Source of the DNA: Noviherbaspirillum sp. Root189
GTDB lineage: Bacteria > Pseudomonadota > Gammaproteobacteria > Burkholderiales > Burkholderiaceae_D
Assembly (NCBI RefSeq): GCF_001428545.1
Contig: NZ_LMHZ01000010.1
Span: forward strand, 1-64,000
Direction: 5' to 3'
Length of the DNA stretch: 64,000 nucleotides
A model generated the notes under the pieces. That model searched no databases, was not told the origin of the DNA, and worked only from the letters and a program-made list of their open reading frames with translations. Made by a program: the position numbers and the translations under genes. Below, piece after piece: positions 40,980-50,509 of the stretch (position 1 is the stretch's first letter; the number at the start of each line of letters is the position of its first letter).

Positions 40980-42350
40980 TTAACGCATTCCGCCGGGCAG
41001 CATGCCTTTCATGCCGCGCATCATTTTCATCATGCCGCCGCCCTTGAGCTTTTTCATCATCGACTGCATTTGCTCGAACTGGGCGAGCATGCGGTTGACT
41101 TCCTGGACCTGGACGCCCGCGCCGGCGGCAATCCGGCGCTTGCGCGATGCTTTGATCAGGTCGGGTTTGGCACGTTCCTGCGGGGTCATCGAATTGATGA
41201 TGCCTTCCATCCGGCGTACCTGCTTTTCGGCTTGGTCCATGTCGGCATTTCCCGCCGCCTGCTGGAATTGGGCCGGCAGCTTATCGAGCAGGCTGGACAG
41301 TCCACCCATCTTCTTCATCTGGCTGATCTGGGACTTGAAATCGTTCAGGTCGAATTTGCCGCCGCCCTTGATCTTGTCCGCCAGGTCTTTAGCCGCGGCA
41401 ACATCGACGCCTTTCTTGGCCTCTTCCACCAGCGCCAGGATATCGCCCATGCCGAGAATTCGGTTGGCCATGCGGTTGGGGTCGAAGGCTTCGAGGCCGT
41501 CCAGTTTTTCCGCCACGCCCGCAAACTTCACCGGCTTGCCAGTGATATGGCGCACCGACAGCGCGGCGCCGCCTCGGGCATCGCCGTCAAGTTTGGTGAG
41601 TACCACACCGGTCAGGGGCAGGGTATCGTTGAAGGCTTTGGCGGTATTGATGGCGTCCTGGCCGAGCATCGCGTCGACCACGAACAGGGTTTCGATCGGC
41701 TTGAGCGCAGTGTGCAGTGCCGCGATTTCCTGCATCATCGCTTCGTCGATACCGAGGCGGCCGGCGGTGTCGACGATCAGGACGTCGTGGTAGTGCTTCT
41801 TTGCATAGTCGAGTGCGGCGAGCGCGATGTCGACCGGCTTGTCGGTTGGCTTGGACGGAAAAAAGTCCGCGCCGACCTGTCCGGTCACTGTCTCCAGCTG
41901 GCCAATCGCGGCAGGGCGGTACACGTCGGCAGAGACCGTCAGGACCTTTTTCTTTTTCTGTTCCTTGAGAAATTTTGCAAGCTTACCGACGGTGGTCGTC
42001 TTACCTGCACCCTGCAGGCCGGCCATCAGGATGACCGCCGGCGGCTGGGTGGCAAAGTTGAGCTGCGATGCATCGGGACCGAGATCGGCGCCCATGATGG
42101 ACGCCAGTTCGCGCTGTACCACGCCGACCAGCGCCTGGCCCGGTGTCAGAGAGCCGACGACTTCCTCGCCGACGGCTTTTTCTTTCACGCGGGCGATGAA
42201 TTCGCGGACCGCAGGCAGGGCGACGTCCGCCTCAAGCAGGGCAAGCCGTACTTCGCGTAGCATTTCCGCGGTATTCGATTCAGTCAGACGCGCTTCACCG
42301 CGCATCGTTTTCACGACTTTGGCTAGCCGTTGGGTGAGATTATCGAGCAT
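40980..42350 (-). CDS. ffh: Signal recognition particle protein Ffh
   Basis: Ffh binds signal sequences with 4.5S RNA and targets membrane proteins to FtsY/SecYEG. The 456-residue protein has an N domain and a G domain with GLQGAGKTT, DTAGRLGID and TKLDGDARGGAAL. The Met-rich M domain (about 300-450) ends in Gly/Met-rich residues. It is divergent from the DctB-like kinase gene. Confidence 0.98.
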   Translation of the reverse strand: MLDNLTQRLAKVVKTMRGEARLTESNTAEMLREVRLALLEADVALPAVREFIARVKEKAVGEEVVGSLTPGQALVGVVQRELASIMGADLGPDASQLNFATQPPAVILMAGLQGAGKTTTVGKLAKFLKEQKKKKVLTVSADVYRPAAIGQLETVTGQVGADFFPSKPTDKPVDIALAALDYAKKHYHDVLIVDTAGRLGIDEAMMQEIAALHTALKPIETLFVVDAMLGQDAINTAKAFNDTLPLTGVVLTKLDGDARGGAALSVRHITGKPVKFAGVAEKLDGLEAFDPNRMANRILGMGDILALVEEAKKGVDVAAAKDLADKIKGGGKFDLNDFKSQISQMKKMGGLSSLLDKLPAQFQQAAGNADMDQAEKQVRRMEGIINSMTPQERAKPDLIKASRKRRIAAGAGVQVQEVNRMLAQFEQMQSMMKKLKGGGMMKMMRGMKGMLPGGMR

Positions 42351-42833
42351 GGGTTAGGGTATCTCTGGATATTTCTGGAAATGGAAGGTCGCTGCAAGAA
42401 TGGAAACAGCAGCGTGGAAGCCACCATTTTACCTGATGGCGCTCTTTGGTCCGGTGTTGTCAAGGCCTGCGGCACAAGCTGGAAATGCCTGAATGCAAAC
42501 TTCGCCATACCGTGTGCCATGGCGTCCTGCGTTGTGCCTGTGCGGCATACCGCATCAAACAAGCAGCACTGTCCGGCAAACCGCCCAATAGATAAGCCGG
42601 GAGTACCTGACTTTGCGCTTCAAGCCGGGGATTGCACTGCCGTCGAAAGAAATCAGCCCTCTCTCGCCGGTATTGCTTCGGATGGCATAAAGTCTGCGTT
42701 AGTACGACAGGTACTACCGAACACACCAGGCACAGCCATGCCGCGCGCCTTACACAAGGGTAATATGGGGTCTGCAACACGCGACGGCAAGGCCGTCGAA
42801 TTCAATCTGGACGACTGCCGACAAGACGAACAC
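42351..42833 (+). other. Divergent upstream region of ffh and the DctB-like gene
   Basis: About 480 bp separate the ffh start from the kinase start. The kinase frame stays open through most of it (from 42330) but lacks domain features. I see no clear promoter or sigma-54 motif. Confidence 0.5.
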
Positions 42834-44687
42834 ATGAATACGGCCAAGCAAAAGGCAATACTCTTTCTGGTAATCGTTAGCGCCTGTCTGATTGTCACGT
42901 CGGTGTACCTGCTCGGCGCAAGCAAGGCCCGTAACGACATTCACGCCGCCGGCGACCGGCAATTGCAGATCATCGCGCTCGATCTGGAATCGGTGCTTGA
43001 GCGTTATGAAACCCTGCCATTTACGTTGGGAGTGAATCCGGATGTGGTGCAGGTCTTGTTGCAGCCTGCCGACCGCAGCGCGATCCATCGGCTCAACCTC
43101 ACGCTCAAGCTGATCCAGCAACAGGCTAAAGTCAGCGCCATTTATCTGTTGGACCGGGAGGGCAATACCCTCGCGGCGAGCAACTGGGACGAGGCGCTCA
43201 CCTTTGTCGGAAGAAATTTCGCATTCAGACCGTATTTTCGCGACGCGGCCGCCGGAAGAGCGGGGCGCTTTTATGGTATCGGGAACGCCACAGGCGAGCC
43301 CGGATATTTCATCGCACAACCGGTCTATGCCAATAGCATGCACCGGTTGGCAGCGCCAGTCGGCGTAATCGCAGTGAAGATTGGCCTGTCGGAACTCGAG
43401 CAGACTTGGCGCAGCAGCGAAGAGCCGATAGCCCTTGCGGATCGCAGCGGGGTAGTCTTTTTGAGCAACCGCCCGGACTGGCGCTATCACAGCATGACGC
43501 CGCTCGACGAGCCGGCACAAAGGCATCTGGCCGGCACCCTGCAATACGCGGCCCAAACCATCTACCCGATTGCATCCCTGCCCAGAAGCGTGCGAGCCGG
43601 ATTCGGCGACCATGTCAGCAAACCTGTCGGCCGGCTGGGATGGCAGTTGATGATGTTTCCCGCACAGGCAAGGATCAATCGCGCAGCCCTGCTGTCCGCG
43701 CTCGGCGCCTTCCTGGTGCTGGCAGCGACCGCAATTGGCTATTGGGCAGTCCATCAGCGCCGCCGTCGGCTTGAAGAACGGCAGCAGTCGCGCAAAGCCT
43801 TGCAGCAGGCGGCGGAGGAGCTGGACAGAAAAATTGCCCAACGTACCCAGGAATTGCTGCAGGCGAACCAGCATCTTGAATCCCGCTACGCCAAGCTGCA
43901 GGAAGCCGAACATCTGCTGCGTTCGACCCAGAACGAGCTGGTACAGGCAGGCAAGCTTGCCATGCTCGGCCAGATGGCAGCCGGCGTCACGCATGAGCTG
44001 AATCAGCCATTGGCAGCGATCCGGGCCTTCGCCGACAATGCCGTGACGTTCCTGACCCGCGGACAAGCCGACAAGGCAGCCGAAAATCTCGGGCATATCA
44101 GCTCGGCCAGCGCACGCATGGGCGCCATCATCGGGCAACTCAAGGGCTTTGCCCGCAAGAGTCACGACACGGCCGCCGCAGTGTCGACGGTCGATCTGGC
44201 GCAATCGATTCGCGCATCGGCCATGCTGCTCGAAAGCGAATTCCGTCGTCATGGCGTACGGCTCGACATGGACATCGATGTCTCGGCGGCGGTGCTGGGA
44301 GACGCGGTACGTACCGAACAGGTGCTGATCAATCTGTTGCGCAATGCGCTCGATGCGGTGGAAAACGCAGAGCAGCGCAAGGTTGTCGTGTCGCTCGACC
44401 GCCAGGAAAAGGATGCGCTGGTGCGGATCCGCGACTCTGGTCCCGGCATCCCGGAAGATGTCGCACAGCATCTGTTCGAGCCTTTCTTTACCACTAAGCC
44501 TTCCGGTAAAGGTCTCGGCCTTGGTCTCGCCATTTCCTCTTCCATCGTGCAGGCAATGAATGGTCAACTAAGCGCACACAATCTGCCCGAAGGCGGCGCC
44601 GAATTTACGGTCAGGTTGCCGCTGGCGGCCGATCAGCATCATGAACACGGAGGAGCACTTGCCCATGCACGAAGTCATACTGATTGA
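42834..44687 (+). CDS. DctB-like sensor histidine kinase
   Basis: The predicted 617-residue kinase has a membrane segment at residues 7-27 and a periplasmic dCache region (about 30-280) with the DctB-type blocks LDREGNTLAASNW, FVGRNFAFRPYF and GEPGYFIAQPVY. A second membrane segment lies near 290-310, followed by a coiled coil, the H-box GVTHELNQPLAAIRAFADNA and an HATPase domain (GKGLGLGLAISSSIV). DctB proteins sense C4-dicarboxylates, but no dicarboxylate transporter is in the window, so the ligand is uncertain. The start MNTAKQKAI is chosen because the membrane segment follows; the ribosome-binding site is weak. Confidence 0.85.
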   Translation: MNTAKQKAILFLVIVSACLIVTSVYLLGASKARNDIHAAGDRQLQIIALDLESVLERYETLPFTLGVNPDVVQVLLQPADRSAIHRLNLTLKLIQQQAKVSAIYLLDREGNTLAASNWDEALTFVGRNFAFRPYFRDAAAGRAGRFYGIGNATGEPGYFIAQPVYANSMHRLAAPVGVIAVKIGLSELEQTWRSSEEPIALADRSGVVFLSNRPDWRYHSMTPLDEPAQRHLAGTLQYAAQTIYPIASLPRSVRAGFGDHVSKPVGRLGWQLMMFPAQARINRAALLSALGAFLVLAATAIGYWAVHQRRRRLEERQQSRKALQQAAEELDRKIAQRTQELLQANQHLESRYAKLQEAEHLLRSTQNELVQAGKLAMLGQMAAGVTHELNQPLAAIRAFADNAVTFLTRGQADKAAENLGHISSASARMGAIIGQLKGFARKSHDTAAAVSTVDLAQSIRASAMLLESEFRRHGVRLDMDIDVSAAVLGDAVRTEQVLINLLRNALDAVENAEQRKVVVSLDRQEKDALVRIRDSGPGIPEDVAQHLFEPFFTTKPSGKGLGLGLAISSSIVQAMNGQLSAHNLPEGGAEFTVRLPLAADQHHEHGGALAHARSHTD

Positions 44688-46008
44688 AGATGAACAAGCG
44701 GTGCGCCTGGCGACTACCCAGACGCTGGAACTCGGTGGCTTCCAGGTACAGGCCTGCGAAAGCGCCGAGCGGGCACAGAGCTTATTGCAGCCCGGCTTTC
44801 CCGGAGTCGTGGTGACGGACGTCCGCCTGCCCGGCAAATCCGGACTCGATCTGTTGTCGGAAACCGTAGCCGCCGATGCGGATTTGCCCGTGATCGTTGT
44901 CACCGGTCATGGCGATGTCGACATGGCGGTTGAGGCCATGCGTGCCGGCGCCTATGACTTCATCGAAAAACCCTTTGCCGCAGAACGGCTGGTGGAAACA
45001 GTACGGCGCGCCCAGGAAAAGCGTCGTCTCGTGCTGGAAAACCAGCGCCTCAAAGCGGCATGGGCATCCCATCCCGACATGCCTGCGCTGATCGGAGAGT
45101 CGGCGGCGATCGAACGTGTGCGCATGCTGATCCGTGCAGTCGGACCGACCGCCGCCGATGTTCTGATCAATGGCCAGACCGGTTCCGGAAAGGAAGTCGT
45201 TGCCCGCCATTTGCACGCAGTCAGCGGACGCAAGGGTCCTTTTGTCGCGCTTAATTGTGGCGCCTTGCCCGAGACGATGTTCGAAAGCGAAATTTTCGGA
45301 CATGAGGCTGGCGCATTCACCAGCGCGCAGAAGCGGCGCATCGGCAAGCTTGAGCATGCCAATGGCGGCACGGTATTTCTCGATGAAATAGAAACGATGC
45401 CGCTGGCGCTGCAGGTCAAGCTGTTGCGAGTGCTGCAGGAGCGCAAGCTGGAACGGCTCGGCGGAAACGATCCGATCAGCATCGATTGTCGGGTCATCGC
45501 AGCCAGCAAGACCAACCTGCTCGAGTTGAGCGCTCAGGGAAAGTTCAGGGAAGACCTGTACTACCGTATCGGTGTCGTGAGCATCGACCTGCCACGCCTG
45601 GTCGACCGGCGTGACGACATTCCGCCGCTGCTTGCCCATTTCGTGCAGGGGGCGGCGATTCGCTACCAGCGTCCGGCGCCAGCCTGGACCCACGCACAGA
45701 TCACCCAATGGAAAGCGCGGGACTGGCCCGGCAATGTCCGGGAGTTACGTAATTTCGCCGACCGCATGGTGCTCGGCGTGCTCGATCAGCCCGGTGCCCT
45801 GGCAGAGCCGGCGACGATGATGGCGAATACACTCCCGCAGCAGGTCGACGCCTATGAACGCACGCTGATCGCCGATGCGCTGGCTGCCCATGACGGCAAC
45901 GTCGCGGCAACCGCCGACCATCTTGGTGTGCCGAAAAAGACCTTGTATGACAAACTAAAAAAATATCAGCTGCCGGCCGGAAGGGCGGTCGATGAGAAAG
46001 TAACATGA
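44665..46008 (+). CDS. DctD-like sigma-54 response regulator (GAFTSA variant)
   Basis: The 447-residue regulator has a receiver domain (phospho-acceptor Asp52 in VVVTDVRLPG), an AAA+ domain with Walker A GQTGSGKE (170-177) and a Fis-type HTH (GNVAATADHLGVPKKTLYDKL). The sigma-54 contact loop reads GAFTSA (216-221) instead of GAFTGA. The start at 44665 overlaps the kinase gene and has GGAGGAG about 10 nt upstream; an ATG at 44641 lies before that site. Together with the kinase it forms a two-component system of unknown target inserted between ffh and ccsA. Confidence 0.87.
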   Translation: MHEVILIEDEQAVRLATTQTLELGGFQVQACESAERAQSLLQPGFPGVVVTDVRLPGKSGLDLLSETVAADADLPVIVVTGHGDVDMAVEAMRAGAYDFIEKPFAAERLVETVRRAQEKRRLVLENQRLKAAWASHPDMPALIGESAAIERVRMLIRAVGPTAADVLINGQTGSGKEVVARHLHAVSGRKGPFVALNCGALPETMFESEIFGHEAGAFTSAQKRRIGKLEHANGGTVFLDEIETMPLALQVKLLRVLQERKLERLGGNDPISIDCRVIAASKTNLLELSAQGKFREDLYYRIGVVSIDLPRLVDRRDDIPPLLAHFVQGAAIRYQRPAPAWTHAQITQWKARDWPGNVRELRNFADRMVLGVLDQPGALAEPATMMANTLPQQVDAYERTLIADALAAHDGNVAATADHLGVPKKTLYDKLKKYQLPAGRAVDEKVT

Positions 46009-46046
46009 CAAATAGCATGACAAATAGCATGACAAATAACATGACA
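46005..46046. repeat. 12-bp tandem repeat over the dctD-like stop codon
   Basis: ATGACAAATAGC is repeated three times (third copy with one change, AAC for AGC) plus a partial fourth, beginning at the stop codon. Since 12 is a multiple of three, each copy repeats the in-frame TGA, so copy changes do not alter the protein. Confidence 0.92.
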
Positions 46047-46161
46047 CCTTGGGCAGACTGGCGCACGCTTGCGACAGTAGCGTAAGCGACGCACCAGCTT
46101 GCCGGGTCGACGGCCGGACATGGTGTAAACTCAGGAATCTCTCCATAACCGTCCTTGCGCG

Positions 46162-46971
46162 ATGCACATCACCTTTTTTGTATTGGCAGCGCTGCTCTAC
46201 GCGACTTGCGCCGTTTTGCCTTCCCGGCAACGGATTGCCATTTCCGCCGGGACTGCGGTCGGCTGGCTACTGCATGGCGGTGCGCTCTGGGCTGACATGG
46301 TCCAACCCGGATCGCTGCGCATCGGGTTTGCCTTCGTACTGTCCGCCACGCTCTGGATTTCCGTCGCCGCGTACTGGCTCGAGAATCGTAACTTCTCGCT
46401 CGATAGCCTGCGCGTAATGGTGCTGCCCACCGCCGCAGTTGCCGTCATCCTGCCCGGCCTGTTTCCGGGCAGCCTGATTCCTCTCGAGGGCAAATCATCA
46501 CTGTTTCCGTGGCACGTCGCGATTGCCATTCTTGCGTATAGCTCGCTGACCATCGCCGCCTTCCATGCGGTACTGATGGCATTGCAGGAGGCGCAACTGC
46601 ATGCATCGCCCGGCGAAGCGCGCGGTCGCTGGCTGGCGCGCGCCATCGACCGGCTGCCAGCGCTCCTGACCATGGAGAAAATCCTGTTCCGCATGATCGC
46701 CTTCGGTTTCACGCTGCTGACCATGACGGTCCTGTCCGGTATTGTGTTTTCAGAACAACTGTTCGGCATACCGATCAAGTGGGATCACAAGACCATTTTC
46801 ACCCTGTTGTCTTGGATACTGTTTGGATTGCTGCTCGCCGGCCGGTTCTGGCGCGGGTGGCGCGGCAAGATGGCCTTGCGCTTTACCCTGACTGGATTTG
46901 CGACCCTTTTGCTTGCGTATGTCGGTAGCCGCTTCGTCCTGGAAGTGGTGTTGCATCGGAGCCTGGCATGA
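46162..46971 (+). CDS. CcsA-like inner-membrane cytochrome c assembly protein
   Basis: The 269-residue integral membrane protein has about eight hydrophobic segments and resembles the CcsA/ResC/YpjD family (cytochrome c assembly Pfam domain). The distal block with IKWDHKTIFTLLSWILFG is conserved in YpjD. True CcsA works in haem delivery; the role of this shorter relative is not established. It overlaps the next gene by 4 bp. Confidence 0.85.
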   Translation: MHITFFVLAALLYATCAVLPSRQRIAISAGTAVGWLLHGGALWADMVQPGSLRIGFAFVLSATLWISVAAYWLENRNFSLDSLRVMVLPTAAVAVILPGLFPGSLIPLEGKSSLFPWHVAIAILAYSSLTIAAFHAVLMALQEAQLHASPGEARGRWLARAIDRLPALLTMEKILFRMIAFGFTLLTMTVLSGIVFSEQLFGIPIKWDHKTIFTLLSWILFGLLLAGRFWRGWRGKMALRFTLTGFATLLLAYVGSRFVLEVVLHRSLA

Positions 46972-47219
46972 AGTTTCTGCTTTGGGCGGTAATTATTGCC
47001 CTGGTCGTGATGTGGATCCTGCGCGAAAAAAAGGTCAGCGGCACCGTGCGCGACGCGCGGCAAGGCACAGGAACGGGACGTGAGGCGCTCCCTGAACCGC
47101 AGCCAATGCTACAGTGCGCGGAATGCGGCCTCCACCTGCCGGCATCCGAAGCGCTGGCCGGACCGCACGGCATGATTTTTTGCAGCGAAGAACACCGGTT
47201 GCGACATGCCGGTCGTTGA
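46968..47219 (+). CDS. PP0621-family small zinc-ribbon-like membrane protein
   Basis: The 83-residue protein has one N-terminal membrane segment (residues 3-18) and a C-terminal cysteine motif CAECGLHLPASEAL...FCSEEHR, characteristic of the PP0621 family of unknown function. It is co-translated with the ccsA-like gene and stands before pilS, the standard order in Burkholderiales. Confidence 0.88.
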   Translation: MKFLLWAVIIALVVMWILREKKVSGTVRDARQGTGTGREALPEPQPMLQCAECGLHLPASEALAGPHGMIFCSEEHRLRHAGR

Positions 47220-47255
47220 CTTGCGGGCAATGGCAACACGCCTGTCGGCGAGCCG

Positions 47256-48944
47256 ATGATGGACACCGTACTGCAGCGGCGGGAAAGCCGCGAAACCTTC
47301 TGGCGCACCCTGCAAACCTTTTGTGCGACGCGTGTTGTGATCACGCTGGTGCTGCTTGCCTATTTCAGCATCAACGCATTCCGCGAGTCGCAGGGCAGCA
47401 ATGGCTATGCCGAATGGCAAACCTGCCTGCTTTATCTCGTGCTCGCCTTGGGTTTCGGATCCCTCTCCACCTATGTACAGCGGCGCTTCATGCTGCAACT
47501 ACTGGCGCAACTGGTGGTCGACATTAGTGCGATTTCGATTTTGTACATTGCCGCCGGCGGTGCGCGCAGCGGCCTGGCGATTCTTTATCTGTTTCCGTTG
47601 TCTGGCGCGGCGGTCCTGGCACCGCTGGTACTGGCGCTGTTCTTTGTCTCCATCGTCACGCTGATCCTGCTGGGCGAAAGCCTGTACCAGTTGCTGTACT
47701 CAATGGCGGATACCTCGCCGTCGCAGGCAGGCCTCTACGGCGCTGCATTTTTCGCCGCAATCTTTGTCATCAACCGCCTCGCAGCCAAGCTAATCAAGCA
47801 GGAAGACCTGGCAACACAGCGAGGCCGGGACCTGCAATTGCAGGAGGCAATCAATCGCCTGGTGATTGCGGACATGAACGATGGGATTCTCGTGGTGGGC
47901 GACGACACCGAAGTTTTTGCCGGTAATCCCGCTGCCGAACGCATGCTGGGCATGTCGGTTGCATATGGTCAACCACGCTACAAACTGACCGACCGCGAGA
48001 CCCTGACACCGATCGCCGAGGCCTTCTTTGCATGGCAGCAAGCCGCAGTTGGCCACACAGAAGATAGCGAATCCTCCACCTATGTCAGGGTGAAGCCTGG
48101 CGACGATATGGGAGTGACGCGACCAATGACGACGCGCGATCGTCGACGCGACCTGCACACGCATCTGAAATTGCGCTTTGCTTCGGTGAAGAGTGCCGGT
48201 CTCAGCAATGACCGTACCGTGATTTTCCTGCAGGACGTCAGCGAAATCGAAAACCAGGCGCAGCAACTCAAACTGGCGTCGATGGGCCGTCTGACCGCGA
48301 GCATCGCTCACGAAGTAAGGAATCCCCTGTCGGCCATTTCCCATGCGGCTTCGCTGCTGAGCGAAGACCTGGTCCAGCCGACCGAAAAGCGCCTGCTCAA
48401 TATCGTCAGCGACAATGTGATCCGACTGAATCGCATGATTGAAGACATTCTGAAACTGTCGCGTAAGGCGCATACGCAGGCCGAGCCGCTGCAGTTGACA
48501 CCCTTCCTGTCGGAAGCGGTGCTCGAACTGCGGGAAACCCACAAACTTACGCCCGACATGATTGCCGTCGGCCGGATGGACAATGCCCAGGTGCGGTTCG
48601 ACCCGCTGCATTTGCGCGAGGTAGTCATGAATCTGTTAACCAACGCATTGCGCTACGCCAGCGGAAGGCCTGGCAGTATACGTCTGCTGGCAGTGTCGCC
48701 GACCCCCGAACGCCTCGAGTTGCATGTGCAGGACGATGGGCCGGCTATCACGCCTGAAGTGAGGGCACATCTGTTCGAACCGTTTTACACTACATCCAGC
48801 AAGGGAACCGGGCTGGGGCTATATGTCGCCCGCGAACTGTGCCTCAACAATGGCGCGATGCTCGACTATGAATACCGGATGGACCTTTCCGGTGATGGCC
48901 GCGACGAGCCGAGCGGACGTTTTGTGATTACCTTTGCCGTATAA
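47256..48944 (+). CDS. pilS: Type IV pilus sensor histidine kinase PilS
   Basis: PilS is a membrane kinase controlling pilin transcription with PilR. The 562-residue protein has six N-terminal hydrophobic segments (about residues 20-180), a PAS-like domain (about 190-310), the H-box SIAHEVRNPLSAISHAASLL and an HATPase domain (GTGLGLYVAREL). A double ATG (47256, 47259) starts it. pilR follows after 50 bp. Confidence 0.93.
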   Translation: MMDTVLQRRESRETFWRTLQTFCATRVVITLVLLAYFSINAFRESQGSNGYAEWQTCLLYLVLALGFGSLSTYVQRRFMLQLLAQLVVDISAISILYIAAGGARSGLAILYLFPLSGAAVLAPLVLALFFVSIVTLILLGESLYQLLYSMADTSPSQAGLYGAAFFAAIFVINRLAAKLIKQEDLATQRGRDLQLQEAINRLVIADMNDGILVVGDDTEVFAGNPAAERMLGMSVAYGQPRYKLTDRETLTPIAEAFFAWQQAAVGHTEDSESSTYVRVKPGDDMGVTRPMTTRDRRRDLHTHLKLRFASVKSAGLSNDRTVIFLQDVSEIENQAQQLKLASMGRLTASIAHEVRNPLSAISHAASLLSEDLVQPTEKRLLNIVSDNVIRLNRMIEDILKLSRKAHTQAEPLQLTPFLSEAVLELRETHKLTPDMIAVGRMDNAQVRFDPLHLREVVMNLLTNALRYASGRPGSIRLLAVSPTPERLELHVQDDGPAITPEVRAHLFEPFYTTSSKGTGLGLYVARELCLNNGAMLDYEYRMDLSGDGRDEPSGRFVITFAV

Positions 48945-48994
48945 CGTGCCGGGCACAGCGCCTGGCACATCGATGATTGATGTGAGTATTATTC

Positions 48995-50509
48995 ATGACA
49001 GCACCCCGTATCCTGGTCGTCGACGATGAAGCTGACCTGCGTGAACTGCTGGAGATCACGCTGATTAAAATGGGCCTGGATGTCGATTGCGCCGATTGCC
49101 TGGACGCGGCACGCCAGCTTTTGCAGCAAACCGAGTATGCCCTGGTCCTGACCGATATGCGCCTGCCCGATGGACTGGGCATTGAACTGGTGCGCGAAGT
49201 CACCTCTCTATATAAGAACACACCGATTGCCGTGATCACTGCTTTCGGCAGCACGGATAATGCCGTGTCCGCTTTAAAGGCGGGTGCGTTCGACTATCTG
49301 ACCAAGCCGGTCGCGCTCGACCAGTTGCGCCAGATGGTGCGGTCGGCGTTGCGGATCCATACGACCGAGGCCGGTGGCTCTGCATCGGGCGCCACCACCA
49401 CGGGGGGCGATTCCTGTCTGGTCGGCCAATCCGCCGTCATGCGTGACTTGCGCGCGCAGATTGTGCGCCTTGCGCGCAGCATGGCGCCGGTGGCGATTAC
49501 CGGCGAATCGGGCAGCGGCAAGGAACTGGCGGCACGCGATATCCATGCGCACAGTGCCCGGGCCGACAAGCCTTTCATCGCCGTCAATTGCGGCGCGATT
49601 CCGGAAGCGCTGATGGAAGCCGAGTTCTTTGGCTATCGCAAGGGTGCCTTTACGGGTGCAACCGACGATCGCGACGGTTTTTTCCAGGCCGCGAACGGCG
49701 GCACGCTGATGCTCGACGAAGTCGCCGACCTGCCACTCGCCATGCAGGTAAAACTGCTGCGCGCCATCCAGGAACGCCGGGTGCGCAAGGTCGGCGCGAC
49801 GGTCGAAGAGCCGGTCGACGTGCGTATCATCAGCGCGACGCACCAGAACCTGGCCGAATGCGTGGAGCAGGGAAGATTCCGTCAGGACTTGTTTTACCGG
49901 CTCAATGTCATCGAACTGCGCTTGCCGCCATTGCGTGAACGGCTCGACGATATCGGTCTGCTCTCCGATGCCATTCTCGCGCGCCTGGCACTTGGCGGTA
50001 CGCCTGGGGTATTGAGTTCCGCCGCACTGGATGCCTTGCGTGCCTATTCATTTCCCGGCAATGTGCGCGAACTCGAGAACGTGCTGGAACGGGCGATGGC
50101 ATTTGCGAACGACAGTGTCATTGAGGTGGAAGACCTGGCACTGAAGCAGACCGGTCCGGGAGCTTCAGCCGGCGTGCGCCCGGCCACAGCCGCCGCGTCT
50201 TTGTCGGTACAGCCCGAACCTGTCTTGATTCCACCGGCACTGGCACCGTTGCCGGTGCCGGTGGAGCCGAACATGGAGGTGGCCGACACCACAGAGCGGA
50301 TCAACGAGGATGTGTGTGCAGCCCAATCCGGCAACGACTTACCGGCATCGCTTCCCGACTATCTCGACCAGGTCGAGCGTGAAGTGATCTGCCGTGCGCT
50401 CGCCAAAACGCATTTCAACCGGACCCAGGCCGCCGAACTTCTGGGCATCAGCTTTCGCCAGCTCCGCTATCGCATGCAGCGCCTGTCCATCCACGAACCC
50501 GAATCATGA
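48995..50509 (+). CDS. pilR: Type IV pilus sigma-54 response regulator PilR
   Basis: The 504-residue regulator has a receiver (Asp in LVLTDMRLPDGLG), an AAA+ domain with Walker A GESGSGKE and an intact sigma-54 loop GAFTGA, and a C-terminal Fis-type HTH (NRTQAAELLGISFRQLRYRM). It activates the pilA promoter with RpoN; pilA is not in the window. A low-complexity Pro/Val-rich linker of about 60 residues separates AAA+ and HTH. The ampD start overlaps its stop. Confidence 0.94.
   Translation: MTAPRILVVDDEADLRELLEITLIKMGLDVDCADCLDAARQLLQQTEYALVLTDMRLPDGLGIELVREVTSLYKNTPIAVITAFGSTDNAVSALKAGAFDYLTKPVALDQLRQMVRSALRIHTTEAGGSASGATTTGGDSCLVGQSAVMRDLRAQIVRLARSMAPVAITGESGSGKELAARDIHAHSARADKPFIAVNCGAIPEALMEAEFFGYRKGAFTGATDDRDGFFQAANGGTLMLDEVADLPLAMQVKLLRAIQERRVRKVGATVEEPVDVRIISATHQNLAECVEQGRFRQDLFYRLNVIELRLPPLRERLDDIGLLSDAILARLALGGTPGVLSSAALDALRAYSFPGNVRELENVLERAMAFANDSVIEVEDLALKQTGPGASAGVRPATAAASLSVQPEPVLIPPALAPLPVPVEPNMEVADTTERINEDVCAAQSGNDLPASLPDYLDQVEREVICRALAKTHFNRTQAAELLGISFRQLRYRMQRLSIHEPES

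Noticed and set aside
40866-42260. 464-codon open frame on the plus strand
   Set aside because: Antisense of ffh.
42330-42833. N-terminal extension of the DctB-like kinase by 168 codons
   Set aside because: The extension overlaps the ffh start, has no domain or membrane segment and would put the signal anchor deep inside the protein.
42750-44567. 605-codon open frame on the minus strand
   Set aside because: Antisense of the DctB-like kinase gene, whose H-box and HATPase motifs are clear.
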